A DNA stretch of 64,000 nucleotides from Turnera subulata (taxonomy: Eukaryota; Streptophyta; Magnoliopsida; Malpighiales; Passifloraceae), in assembly GCA_028386065.3 (NCBI GenBank), contig JAKUCV010003203.1, positions 36,408 through 100,407 on the forward strand. The letters are read 5' to 3'. Position 1 is the first letter of the stretch; each line of letters opens with the position of its first letter. The translations under genes and the position numbers were made by a program. A model generated the notes under the pieces. That model ran no database searches, was not told where the DNA came from, and worked only from the letters and a program-made list of their open reading frames with translations. Shown in pieces: positions 1-10,132 of the stretch.

Positions 1-1893
1 GTACCGCAGGCAGTAAAGCATATAAAGGTTTATATGTCCTCACCTGGGCCATATTAATTGCCTCAGAGAATGAAGCCTTGTCCTGCCTCGACATATCCTA
101 TATTCGTAAGGTCCTACGAATACACATACCATATAAGATGTTTATTTATAACAATAAAATAAATGCATGCCGACCACGTGATCCCGGGTTCAACCCAAAC
201 AATTCTTATAACCCTCACCGAACCCATCCATCAGATTTATAGTCCTTCAGTCCAATTATCCAACAATACTAAGAAAAACCCCAACTTATTAACCAAGTCA
301 ACCATTGGGCCTAAAATCCAGTTCATAGATAAATCTTTGTTTTAGGCCTAAAGCCCTTCTCAAGTAAATTTCTCATTGTTGGGCCTAACGCCCATATCAT
401 CAAAATGCACCACTAAACCCAAACAATGTCCTTGGGCTTAGTGCCCGTTCTTATTAAGTATGAAACTAGTACATCCAAGGTTTAGTGTATCGTTATTGAG
501 CCTGGGCCTAATTTCCTAATTCCCGCCTTGAGACTTACCCGAGCCCAAGGTCATCCGTCCACTTTACCCGGTTATTCCGTTACATCGGTTATACCCGTTT
601 AATAAATTACATGCCATGTATGAAGGAATAAGTACATAACATCATCTGAATAATACTGTTAATGCAGGGGAATACTTCCAACCACCGAAATAGTACCCCC
701 TCGCCGGAACAGAACCCAAAACGCCGGATTCCGGTCAAACTTTGTCGGGTTCTCCACAACACTGCAGAAACAACCAATTCGCAATCTGTCCAAACCCAAA
801 CACCAGGAACCAACGTTCAATACCATACAACCAAAATCCACAATACACTTAAGAAGGAACAAGACAAAAGAAAACCAGAAGCCGGATCCTTACCGGAGCC
901 AATCCCTGTGCTTGACAGGAGCAGATCCACCTGCCAATAGCTTGATTCCGCCCAAGAAGCAACTGAAACCCGAGCACCACAACACTAGAAACGTCCGGGA
1001 CTCAAACCGAACAGCCCCAAGGTCTCGGATTCTTGCTACAACCCCCCTTCTAAGGCTCACACTCTCCATTGGAACCCCACCAGCGACCCGCTCTAGGAAA
1101 CGAAACCACCAACAGCGACCACCATTCGGAACCACCGCTCCCGACCAAGACACTACCACCACACCCAGCAACATCCACCCATTCCGGCCACCGACACACA
1201 CACAAAACCAATCAAAACGTTAACCCGAATCGAAGTGAGAAAGGAGGAGGAAGACGAAGGAGAACGACTTACTGGACAAACAACGGCGCGACTGCTCGAT
1301 CGAGAATCAAGCCCCGTCGCACGTGCACAATCCGAGGTGATCCTCGGGTTCTCCGTCACAACACACCACGAGCGACTCCTCTCCCTCTATAAGAGTTTGA
1401 CGACGGCGAATTTGTGAGGGGAGAAAATAAGAAGACATGGTGGTGGCAGCTTGTGAGTTCGAGAGGGAGAGCAGAGAAAAAAGAGGAAGAGATGAGGAAG
1501 AGAATGGGAGCGGCGGAGGAGAAAAGAAAGGAGAGGAGAAGAGAAGAGGAACAGAAAGAAAAAGGGAAAGGGCTAGGGTTGGCCTGCTAAGCCGAACAAC
1601 CCGTCGTTCGCTTAGGCATGGTCAACCCGCCTGCCCAGTAAACTTTTTTTTTTTCTTTCTTTTCCAAAATGACGTAGTTTTACCCAAACTACTCCAAAAG
1701 CTCCGTTTCATGTCCAAACTCGAAACGGTTCGATCCCCAACCTCATCTTAGGATTAACTCCTAAATAAAGGAATATTTCCAAGGAATAGGAATAATTTCC
1801 TTGGCCAAAAACTCGGAAATACTCGAGGGTAAAATGGGAATAAAATTCTAAAAATTTCATAAATTTAATTATGAAAAATTTGGGGCGTTACAA
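1..1893 (-). mobile_element. Tekay-related gypsy LTR fragment, cut by the window edge
   Basis: This is the terminal part of a long LTR of the same superfamily as the LTRs at 12897-16378 and 17782-21260. The opening bases (GCAGGCAGTAAAGCATA, TAAAGGTTTAT, TCCTCACCTGGGC) align with 14050-14110. It ends at 1893 in GGGGCGTTACA, which on the minus strand is the LTR start TGTAACGCCCC. Typical Tekay LTR blocks are present: repeated GGCCTAA/GCCC phrases at 340-560, purine-rich stretches at 1440-1580 and an ACGT-core element near 1670. It interrupts SIRE-type gag sequence that resumes at 1894. The other end lies outside the window, so solo LTR or full element cannot be decided and no target duplication can be checked. 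Confidence 0.75.
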
Positions 1894-2600
1894 ATAAATT
1901 GGAAAGTCCAATTAAGGAATGCTCATCTTGTAAGTCATTAAAGGAACAAGTTGAAGAACTTGAAACAAAAACTAGGGAGTGTTCATCATGTGAGACATTA
2001 AAAGAACAAGTTAATGAACTTAAACAACCCTAAAGAAATTTAACACCCCTCAAAAGAACTTAAATTCTCTCTTAGGTAATTTGCAATCAACTAAACATGG
2101 AGTAGGTTTCAAAAATGAACCTAAGAAGAAGAAAGTTGAGACAAAATCTAGGAAAACTAAGGTTCAACCTAAGGAAAATAAGGTGAGTAAAGTGCACAAA
2201 CATAGGCAACATAGTAACTATTATCAACCTAGAACGATGCATAATCCAAATGTTATTTCTCACTATTGTAATAGAGTAGAACACATTGCTCCGATTTTCT
2301 TTACTAGGCATAGACATTGGGCACAAAAGAAGCTTATTACCGGCATGCCCCTAACACTCAACGACCCAAAAAGATTTGGGCACCAAAAACCCATTGATTT
2401 GCTTTGTAGGTATGCTTGAAGGCATCAAGTGTACTTTGGTACCTTGATAGCGGATGCTCCAAGCACATGATCAAAGAAGCATCCAAGTTCTTGATTGATT
2501 CTTGTAGAAATGCAAGGATGAGTGGTAATGTTGAAAATAATCATCCTTTGGTTGAAATCGTTCTATTCTTTTTAGTATACTTTTAATAGTGCTCTTAATG
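1894..2600 (+). pseudogene. SIRE-type copia gag and protease relic
   Basis: This is decayed gag-protease sequence of a SIRE/Maximus-type Ty1/copia element. A coiled-coil stretch with a repeated ECSSC...LKEQV unit lies at 1900-2030. A Lys-rich region follows at 2090-2200. A degenerate zinc knuckle near 2260-2310 has HYC...EHIAP in place of the canonical Cys/His pattern. The active-site motif WYLDSGCSKHM of the copia protease is readable near 2440-2470. Stops and frameshifts separate the blocks, for example TAA after ...NELKQP near 2030. The relic is cut on the left by the LTR ending at 1893. On the right, pol is missing. The assignment rests on motif order and the protease motif. Confidence 0.65.
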
Positions 2601-2887
2601 CTTACTTAATTAATTAATGCTTATTGATTATTGCATACATATCATTCTTGAGTAATATTAGTCTTGAGCATCCTATCTTACCTCGGTTGAAAAAGAGCTT
2701 AGATGTGAATTAATTTTGCATAAAGTAAAATTTGGGTAGTAGGTTCACATCCAAATGTTACAACCCGAGAGAACAAGATAGTTTCCTTTTCGCATCAAGC
2801 ATAATAGATCAAGTCAAGGAACATTTGCTTATCATTGAACATTCATAATACACAAGCTTAAACATAAATATTTTATTATTATTTGTT
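2601..2887. other. AT-rich stretch without recognised gene
   Basis: No coding motif, terminal repeat or RNA gene is visible. This is where SIRE integrase and reverse transcriptase would be expected, so it probably holds the left breakpoint of the replacement that removed pol. Confidence 0.4.
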
Positions 2888-3589
2888 TTAACAGTTGGGT
2901 ACAGCGATGACTCTGAAACTGTTAGGATCATTAGCAATATTGATCCTAATGCTATCATTCCAAGAGAACCACATTCTGCCCAAATTGTTTTGGCCATGTA
3001 GTTCGAACCGGTTCACTGGAGGAAAACGAAGCGGGATGACACCGTGATTATCTTCAGGCTGCCACAAGGTCTCTGTGAGTAGAACCATGTTGGGCTTGTA
3101 CTGGTTCTTCAGATCTCTTAAGGTTCGTGTGAACTCTTGGGAGCGCCTAGTGATTCCTCTGCAGTTCCAAACCTGAAGGCGAACTTTTGGCCAAGTGGTT
3201 GCCTGCGGAACGCTCTGAGCAGTCATTGAAATTTGGTAATAGCTGCCCGCATTCAGAGTCTGTCAAGAAGGCTCCAGCATGAACTCCTGAAGTCTGTCAG
3301 AGATGAAGAACATGATGGCATTGGTCGAGCCGTAGAAGGAAGCTCGCAGGGTACTTTGGTGCTCCAGGAAGATTGTCTCCTCCAAGGGTGTGACAAAGAA
3401 CCAGGACGAGTAGAGCTCGTCAACGAAGACCAAACGAGGCATCCTCCCGAGCTCGTTTGACAATTCCTCTTGTTGTTCATTTATTAGGCTATAGGCTAAC
3501 CGATTCCTCCTTCCTAAGGAGGCTCCCTCAACAAAGAAGACAGATGATGGAGCTGGCATTTTTGTCTTAATGTGGTTTGTGTATCTCAC
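2888..3589 (-). pseudogene. LINE-type endonuclease relic with unknown N-terminal part
   Basis: One minus-strand frame runs from 3589 to 2888, interrupted by a single TGA at 3263-3265. The downstream part contains WNCRGI followed about 30 residues later by PNMVLLTET. These match the asparagine and glutamate motifs at the start of AP-type endonucleases in plant L1-like LINEs. The upstream ~108 residues are not recognised. Reverse transcriptase is absent, because the frame ends at 2888 before the rest of ORF2. It lies in antisense inside the SIRE-type element, in the place of pol. Losing the 3' part is unusual for a LINE, so capture by rearrangement is as likely as retrotransposition. Confidence 0.5.
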
Positions 3590-4230
3590 TTTCTCTGAAT
3601 CGTATTTTTCTTTAAATGCTTTTGATTATTTACTAACCGTTGCTTTGCCTTTTTTAGAAATACGATTACCTATTTTTCAAAGTCTAGACCCTACCTATTT
3701 TTCGATAAATGGTAAAGCAAACCTCTCTCCTCACAAAACTACAAATTGTTTACGCTCCTCAAGGCTCTTCTTTTTGAAAATCTTTACCACTGCCTACATT
3801 ATTACTCTTGTCACATTGCATGTTTTCGGGCTACAAACACTTGTGCTTTCTAGCTCACTTCTTACATGCATTATTACTTCACTATGGCTATCTTGGCCCT
3901 TCAATAAAAGGAAACGAATCCCAAAAGTCGCTTTTGCTCATGTGGGGTTTATGAACAAGTAGTTGCTGATTATTGTCATTAATTTGTCGTGCATTATGAC
4001 GTCATTTTTGGCTTACACAAATAATAAACATCGTTTTATCAATGAATATTTGATTTCTATTATTACAAGAAATTCGTGATTTCACCACTTATATTCTTTT
4101 TGGTTACTAATAACAGGCTTGATTTTATTGGATCTTATATCATTCCTACCATTTATGTTTGAAAACAACCTTGATTAAGAAAAAGGAACTACTTATTTAT
4201 TTATTCATAAAATAATACAATAGAAGCACT
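3590..4230. other. Unassigned sequence in the SIRE pol gap
   Basis: A plus-strand open frame at 3570-3962 would encode a hydrophobic polypeptide. It has biased AT-rich composition and no domain I recognise, so I do not call it a gene. No terminal inverted repeats or target duplications were found around the block. Confidence 0.3.
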
Positions 4231-4614
4231 CTATGAAGTCACTTGCTTCTCCAGTTCCTTTACATGTTTGTGGACATTCTCAACCTGGGAGGAAAGTCCC
4301 CTACAGGCCATCTCGATCTGCATCACAGGAGAACTGATTTTCTTCAGGGCTAAGTTTAGATGCCCAAGTGTCTGTAATGGTGTACTACTGTGAGCTATCC
4401 CTTTGCCCTTCGGATCATCAGTTTCTTTGGTGACCGGCTTCTTTTGACGCTTGCGAGATATGACCATGTCTTCCAAATGACTAGGGACATTCCTCCACTT
4501 GCGACATTTCTTCGGCTTTTCCTCAACATTAGAATCACCAAAGAGAGGATCACCAAAAGTATAGCTGAACTCCTCTGAGTCGGAGGTAGTTCTCGTTCTT
4601 ATTGGTGAATCCAT
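4231..4614 (-). CDS. Hypothetical small protein, 127 aa
   Basis: This minus-strand frame is open from an ATG at 4614 to a stop at 4231. The ATG context is favourable (AAACCATGG) and it is the first Met after an in-frame stop. The product begins MDSPIRTRTTSDSEEF. It has a basic Lys/Arg cluster at about residues 33-60, which could be a nuclear signal, and ends in a short heptad-like helix with KHVKELEKQ. A TATA-like box lies at 4649-4656. I do not recognise the family. It sits antisense in the stretch that replaced SIRE pol, so it may be a captured exon or an element-borne ORF. No intron is needed to read it, and expression is unknown. Confidence 0.35.
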   Translation of the reverse strand: MDSPIRTRTTSDSEEFSYTFGDPLFGDSNVEEKPKKCRKWRNVPSHLEDMVISRKRQKKPVTKETDDPKGKGIAHSSTPLQTLGHLNLALKKISSPVMQIEMACRGLSSQVENVHKHVKELEKQVTS

Positions 4615-4648
4615 GGTTTGAGATATGCCTTGCCATGCATGAGGTTGG

Positions 4649-4656
4649 TATTTATA
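4649..4656 (-). promoter_or_regulatory. TATA-like box before the 127-aa ORF
   Basis: TATAAATA on the minus strand lies about 35 bases upstream of the ATG at 4614. This would leave a very short 5' leader, which weakens the assignment. Confidence 0.25.
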
Positions 4657-4949
4657 AGCATAAAGTGATTATGGTAAGGACATATACGAGATTTCGTGTT
4701 GAAGAAAGTGGAATACTCGAGAGAGTTGCTGACATAAGCCGTGACGAGACTATCAAAATTCGTAAAGAAAGAGTTATTCTTCGGAAATTTGAAATGAACT
4801 AAGAATCCCTGGCTCTACATTGATCTAATTTGTGTATTTTTATTGTCTTGCCTTTACTGACATGAGCGTCAAAGTATTTTCTAAGTTGTTTTGCAGGTAC
4901 CCTTCATTTAAGCCAAAAGATAGGGGGAACAAGAAAGCCGAGACTACAA

Positions 4950-5429
4950 AACATCGATGTTGCACAACGAAACATCGATGTTCTTTCGAAGAAACTTAGA
5001 CCCGAGGCTGCAAAACATCGATGTTGACAAATCAAACATCGATGTTTACTAGACTTCAGCTCATATTTATTTAACCAGTAGTTTAACAACATCGATGTCG
5101 AGAGACCAACATCGATGTCCCATCATGTGCACAATCCAGTCATTAACCGACATATATAAACATCGATGTTCCGATATGCAATGCTTCCATGTAAGACATC
5201 AATGTTCTATCATTATAGATTAAAATTTTTTCGTCCAATAGTTTTAAACATCTATGTTCTCATATTACAACATCGATGTTGTTTCGATTGGCGGCATTTC
5301 AAACTTTGACCAGAGATACAGAAACATCGATGTTGCCCCAATAAACATCGATTTTCAGACGTCCTTTCTAAAAAAAAATATAGCCGTTGGAAGCCAAACA
5401 TCGATGTCGTCAGACTGAACATCGATGTT
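4950..5429. repeat. Array 1 of the 12-bp palindrome AACATCGATGTT
   Basis: I count eight exact copies (starting 4950, 4971, 5014, 5035, 5159, 5269, 5323, 5418) and five one-mismatch copies (5088, 5108, 5247, 5344, 5397). A weaker relic lies near 5190. The motif is self-complementary around a central ATCGAT. Most copies are paired with an 8-10 nt spacer, so starts are 20-22 bp apart, and pairs are separated by longer unique stretches. The array ends about 75 bp before a TATA box at 5505, which places it like an upstream promoter element for the ORF starting at 5605. The same motif recurs at 7450-7914 and 24374-25033. Confidence 0.95.
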
Positions 5430-5504
5430 TGACCGTTAACTTTCAAAAAAAATAGCCGTTGGAGCCTGATTTCAGCACTCCAACAACTCTATTTTGGGCT
5501 CTCC

Positions 5505-5513
5505 TATATAAAT
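5505..5513 (+). promoter_or_regulatory. TATA box upstream of the envelope-position ORF
   Basis: TATATAAAT lies 100 bp upstream of the ATG at 5605, which fits a plant core promoter with a leader of about 60-70 nt. The leader is pyrimidine-rich (CTTCCTTCTCTC and similar). Palindrome array 1 ends just upstream. Confidence 0.45.
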
Positions 5514-5604
5514 GATGCTTCCTTCTCTCATTTTACACACTTCCTACTATTCATTCATTCTATACTTACTCTCCAAATCATTCCCCTACTCATTTTTCTC
5601 AAGT

Positions 5605-6924
5605 ATGGCAGGTGGGAAGAAATCTTCCAAGGGCAAAACTCCTGCTAAGGAGAGACCATCAAAGCAAAGAGGAGGCTCTTCAAGCTCAGCTCCTGAATTT
5701 ACAGTAGAAGGCACCTCAATTTGGTTATCTGCTAGAGCCGAACTCCATAACTTCATGTCTCTCTTCTCCAAGCACTCAATTGTGTCTCCATGGTATCTTC
5801 CGGTGGATTACCCGAAGGAGAAGAACTACATGCAGCTTGAAGCCAATCTTCGAGCATCCGGATTGTGGGAATTCGTGACCAAGAGGGGCTGGCAATATAG
5901 TGCTGAATTCGTCTGAGCATTCTACTCAACTCTATGACGAGAAGGTGACACATTGTCCGCTAATGACAATGGAATGTACATTACCACGACATTGGAGGAA
6001 TTCGGGGCGCTTGCTGGCTTGCCTTTTCAGGGAGACGATATTGCATCCTATGGTGGTGATCATTAGGCCACAACCCATAAACCACCCTTTCTGAATGAAC
6101 TTGGCTTCACGACCCTTGTTCGACACAGTTCCGGGAGGCCAACCATCCATTCCATTAACCCGGAGTACCGAGTTCTATTCTACCTTCTCACCCGGGTCAT
6201 CAAGCCAAGAGCAGAAAATCACACCGTCATGTCCGTTGAAGATATGAAAGTACTTCATACCAACATTCACCATGCACCAATTAATTGGGCACGATTGGTG
6301 CTTATACACATGTCAGACTATACATCCCAATACACCGAGCATCCTTTGCCATATCCCTTCTTGGTGTTGGATATTCTATTGCATGCAGGTGTTGATGTCG
6401 GAAAAGGCGGACTGGTTCCTCACACCAAAATATGGGCGATAAGTGATGCCACTTTCCAAACCAGAAATTCTGTGGAAGAACCAAGGCCCGACCAAACTTC
6501 CGAGCAAGCTCCAGGGACTGCTCAAGCAGAAAGTTCCCGTGTTGCTGCTTCTAGACGCCTCTCGTGCTGCCGCTTCTAGACGCCGAACCTCCGGAGTCAC
6601 TCTTGAGTCCATTGCTGACTCCCTCCATGGCCTTCAATTAAGCATGACAAGCATGGGACGAGCAGTAGAGAGGATTGACACGGAAGTGCAAAGACAAGGC
6701 CACTCTCTTCGGTCTTACTTTGCCCGTGTGATTACAATCCTCCACCATACCACACCACACTTCATGGCTATAATTTTGAAGATGAAGGTGATGACGATGA
6801 TGAAGACTTCACTCCAATGGATGTTGAGGATGGTCAAGAAGGAGGTGATGGTGAAGAAGGAGCTAATGAAGAAGAAGAGGATGATGATGATAATGACGGT
6901 GGGAGCGAAAGCCCAACTTTCTAA
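5605..6924 (+). pseudogene. Envelope-position ORF of the SIRE-type element (plant transposon-protein type)
   Basis: The reading frame starts MAGGKKSSKGKTPAKERPSK at 5605. It stays in one frame to about 6570 apart from stops at 5914, 5935 and 6064. Core phrases include WEFVTKRGWQYSAEF, LEEFGALAGLPFQGDD and NPEYRVLFYLLTRVIKPRA. They resemble the domain named 'putative plant transposon protein' as I recall it. A short tandem duplication near 6540-6590 shifts the frame. The remainder has a helical segment (LESIADSLHGLQLSM...) and a strongly acidic C-terminus full of Asp and Glu, ending at 6924. Its place between lost pol and the 3' LTR equals the env-like ORF of SIRE elements. I see no signal peptide or membrane span, so an envelope function is not supported. 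Confidence 0.55.
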
Positions 6925-7166
6925 ACTCTTATCTCTTGTTATGTTTACGTTTTTTTTTAAATTCCATAAAAAGTTTCCTATTGCTATTGCTTTTTGCTAA
7001 TGCCAAAAGGGGGAAGATAAGAAGAAGTATAAAGAAGAAGTATATGCACAAGAAATAATATACACCAAGTTAGGGGGAATCATAGTTTGAAAAACATAGG
7101 GGGGAATTAACCTCACTTATGAATTCATAAAACTTGGCATATACTCCTATTTGTTTGTCATTATCA

Positions 7167-7179
7167 AAAATGGGGAAAT
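7167..7179 (+). other. Polypurine tract of the SIRE-type element
   Basis: AAAATGGGGAAAT immediately precedes the LTR start TGTTAG at 7180, the expected site of plus-strand priming. Confidence 0.6.
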
Positions 7180-7449
7180 TGTTAGAACTCATGCCTCCTT
7201 GTCTCATTTCAGGGTTTTGATATTGACAAACCAAGCATGACTCACAATGATGCCAATCATGAAGCAAAAAGAAATCAATCAAGAAGCAAAGAGCATAAGA
7301 ATTGAAGTAATAAGAAAGAAGACTTAGGAACTCAAATTGTACAAAGGTTAAATACTCAATTCCTCTAAGACATTGGCTCAAAACAAAATCAATTTTACTC
7401 ATGCATTCAATAGCATCCTTTCAATCATCAAAATGCTTTTTGTGCTATG

Positions 7450-7914
7450 AACATCGATATTCTGATTTTAGACATCGATGTTCCTGTCTTCAAACAATTT
7501 TCCAAAAACAGGCAGTGGCTCTGAACATCGATGTTGGCATCCCAAACATCGATGTTCTCATGACCGTTGCACTTGAAAAATGTTTTACAACAGCAAAACA
7601 TCGATGTCTAAATTTGAGACATCGATGTTTCATCAATTGATGTCTTTAAATTATTTTCGCTGAACCAAATGAACATCGATGTTCTTCAAGTAAACAGCGA
7701 TGTTCCCCTGATGATCAGCTTTAAAATGATTTTGCCGAACCAAATGAACATCGATGTTTGATGAGTAAACATCGATGTTCTAGTGACCGTTGGACTTAAT
7801 ATTTCATATTTACTAGCAAAACATCGATGTTCCCTTGGTATTCTCGTGACCATTGGTCCAATAATTCAAGTTTACTGGCCAAACATCGATGTTCTAAGTT
7901 TAAACATCGATGTT
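7450..7914. repeat. Array 2 of AACATCGATGTT in the SIRE LTR U3
   Basis: There are eight exact copies (7524, 7545, 7672, 7747, 7768, 7820, 7882, 7903) and five one-mismatch copies (7450, 7471, 7597, 7618, 7693). All six pairs have exactly 21 bp start-to-start (9-nt spacer), and the copy at 7820 is single. Phrases such as TGACCGTTGCACTTG and TGACCGTTGGACTTAAT repeat between pairs, so the array grew as a minisatellite of about 65-75 bp. It lies about 100 bp upstream of the LTR TATA box. Confidence 0.95.
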
Positions 7915-8011
7915 GTGCCCTTTTGAGCAGACACCACTTTCAGCATTCCATGTTATCTTGTCTAAAGGTGTTTTGGATTGATTCCACAACGGTCATACAT
8001 GTTTTGAGACA

Positions 8012-8019
8012 TATAAATA
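8012..8019 (+). promoter_or_regulatory. TATA box of the SIRE LTR
   Basis: TATAAATA in the middle of the LTR, downstream of array 2, is in the expected position for the U3/R boundary promoter. Confidence 0.55.
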
Positions 8020-8556
8020 GATTTATTGCACCTCTGTTTAATAACAATCAACTCTCTGCATTTTAAGCATCAATTGTCATACATACATTGCAATTTTTAT
8101 AAGCCAATTTCCTTGAGAATTGAGAGTTGCCTTTATAGAGCTTTATTTGTTACTCATATCCACTCTTTGAGAGAGCCTTTGTTTGAGTGATTTAAGTGTT
8201 GTTATACACCTTAAGGGAGGATTGTTCCCTTGTAGCAAATTCATAGGAAGAGTGTCTTCTTTCTGTGTGAGAAGTCTTGAAGTGAGGTATCTTCAAGCAA
8301 GTAAGTAGAGTTTCGTGTGACTCGAGCTCTAGTTTTGTATACGGTTTGTTAAGCACCCGGAAGCTTAACCTAAATAGTGAAATCTTCGAGAGAGTCTCTA
8401 GGAGGACTGGATTAGCCACACAAGTTGTGTGTGTGAACCAGTATAAATTTTGGTGTGTCCTTATTCTTTCAATTCCGCATTCGTTTCCTGCAAGTTTTTG
8501 AATTTGTTTGAAAAATGCTATTCACCCGCCTTTAGCGTAGGGCACCTATTCTAACA

Positions 8557-9595
8557 AGGAGGAGGCGTATGCAGACCCAGATTCTTTGATAGAGGCGCTT
8601 TTGATTGAGCTGAAGAAAGAGCAGTTCGAATTGATAGAGATGTGGGCACAATCAAGATAAAGATTCCTATCTTCAGGGGAACTAGTGATCCAGAGGAGTA
8701 CATTGAATGGGTTAAAAGTGTAAAGATGATTTTTGATTGCCACAAATACTCTGAGAAGAAGGTTAGGCTTGCATCTGTGGAGTTCAAAGACTACACATTA
8801 AATTGGTAGGACAAGCTCTGCACCAATAGGAGGAGATATGGAGAAGCACAAGTAGAGACTTGGGAAGAGATGAAGAGGTTCATGAAGAAGAGGTTTATAC
8901 CATCTTACTATCATAGTGAGTTTCTTCAAAAGCTTCAAATTTTGAGTCAGGGAACCAAGAGTGTGGAAGAGTATTGGAACGAGCTGGAGATAGCCATGAT
9001 GCGCGTCAATATAGATAAGCATGATGAATCCACCATTGCTAGGTTCCTTGCCGGACTTAATAGAGAGATAGCCAATGTCCTTAAGTTACAGCAGTATGTG
9101 GAGCTTGAGGAGGTATCTAACATGGCAGTCAAGGTGGAAAAGCACCTCAAGTATGCAAGGATGGGCAGGACATCAAGTTATAGAAGTTGGAGTCCTAGTG
9201 CCAAGTACTCCAAGAGGGAAATTTGAAGCTCAAACAAGCCAATTTCGGACACCCCCAAACTGATTTCTTAGAAGGGTAAGGAGGAGCAACAAGTTGCTGA
9301 TCCTAAGACACCTAATGCACCATCCAAAGCCAGTGAGAAGCACAGGAACATCAAGTGTTTTAGATGCATGGGGATGGGGCATTATGCAAAGCAATGTCAA
9401 AATAAGAAGGTGATGCTTACTATTGAGCATGAAGAGTTATATTCTGAGGAGGAATGTGATGATGATGTTCTTGCTGATATGCTTGCAATAGAGGATGTGG
9501 GTGCCGAAACTGCTGTGGAGGAAGAAGATATCCCTAGGGGAAGGGAATTGTTTGTCACAAGGCGAGTTTTGAGTGCTCAAGTGAAGAAGGATGAG
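8557..9595 (+). pseudogene. CRM-C gag relic
   Basis: This is gag of a CRM-type Ty3/gypsy element, truncated on the left by the SIRE LTR. Readable blocks are IKIPIFRGTSDPEEYIEWV, then VRLASVEFKDY, then the conserved core with FIPSYYHSEFLQKLQ and ARFLAGLNREIANVL, and a zinc knuckle CFRCMGMGHYAKQC near 9360. Stops occur at about 8806 (a Trp codon changed to TAG), 9224 and 9269. The same blocks are found intact in CRM-A at 47600-48370. Confidence 0.8.
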
Positions 9596-10132
9596 GTTGA
9601 GCAAAGGGAGAATATTTTCCATGCAAGATGCTTGGTGGATGACAAAGTCTGTAGCTTGAACATTAATAGAGAAAGCTGCACCAATGTGGTTAGTTCTATG
9701 CTGGTGCATCGAATGGGATTGGAGTGGCAAAGGCATCCAAAACCCTACAAGCCACAATAGCTGAATGACATGGGAGAAGTTAGAGTGAACAAGCAGGTTC
9801 TTCTTTCTTTCTCTATTAGAAAATATTGTGATTCAGTTTTAAGTGAAGTTTTACCTAAGCAGGCAAGTCATATCTTGCTAGGGAGGCCTTGCCAATATGA
9901 TAGAAAAGTTGTGTATGATGGATTTAGAAATAGACGCTCATTCACCATGGGAGATGGGAAGATGTTTCTTGCTCCAATGACTCGACAAGAAGTGTATCAT
10001 GATCAAATTCATATGAAGAGCAGTATGGAGACATGGCAAAAGGAGAAGGAAGCCGAATTAGGTGCCAATGGTGAGAAAGAGGGAATGACTGAGAGACATG
10101 CAAAAGGAGAGGAAAAGAAAGAAAAAAAGTAA
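9596..10132 (+). pseudogene. CRM-C protease relic with lost active site
   Basis: This aligns with the aspartic protease of CRM-A (IIDGGSCTNVV at about 48625). Here the active-site phrase reads NINRESCTNVV, so the catalytic Asp is Asn and the following Gly-Gly is Arg-Glu. A TAG follows ...YKPQ at 9758-9760. Downstream HILLGRPCQYDRKVV and a Lys/Glu-rich linker are preserved to a stop at 10130. A functional protease is excluded. Confidence 0.75.

Larger units (their letters stand above)
7180..8556 (+). mobile_element. SIRE-type copia 3' LTR, 1377 bp
   Basis: The LTR begins TGTTAGAACTC and ends TTCTAACA, an inverted terminal match, with a polypurine tract directly upstream. U3 contains palindrome array 2 and a TATA box at 8012. 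Downstream of 8390 it holds phrases (GGACTGGATTAGCCACACAA, CACCCGCC, GGGCACCTATTCTAACA) that recur in reverse complement at 63802-64000, showing a family with more than one copy. At 8557 the sequence changes to CRM gag, so the element landed inside CRM-C. The 5' half is outside the window. Confidence 0.85.

Noticed and set aside
3570..3962. 130-codon hydrophobic frame
   Set aside because: AT-rich composition alone gives such frames. There is no motif, no promoter and no relation to neighbours.
5605..6924. A true envelope glycoprotein
   Set aside because: There is no signal peptide, membrane anchor or fusion-like segment. Only the position matches env-like ORFs of SIRE elements.
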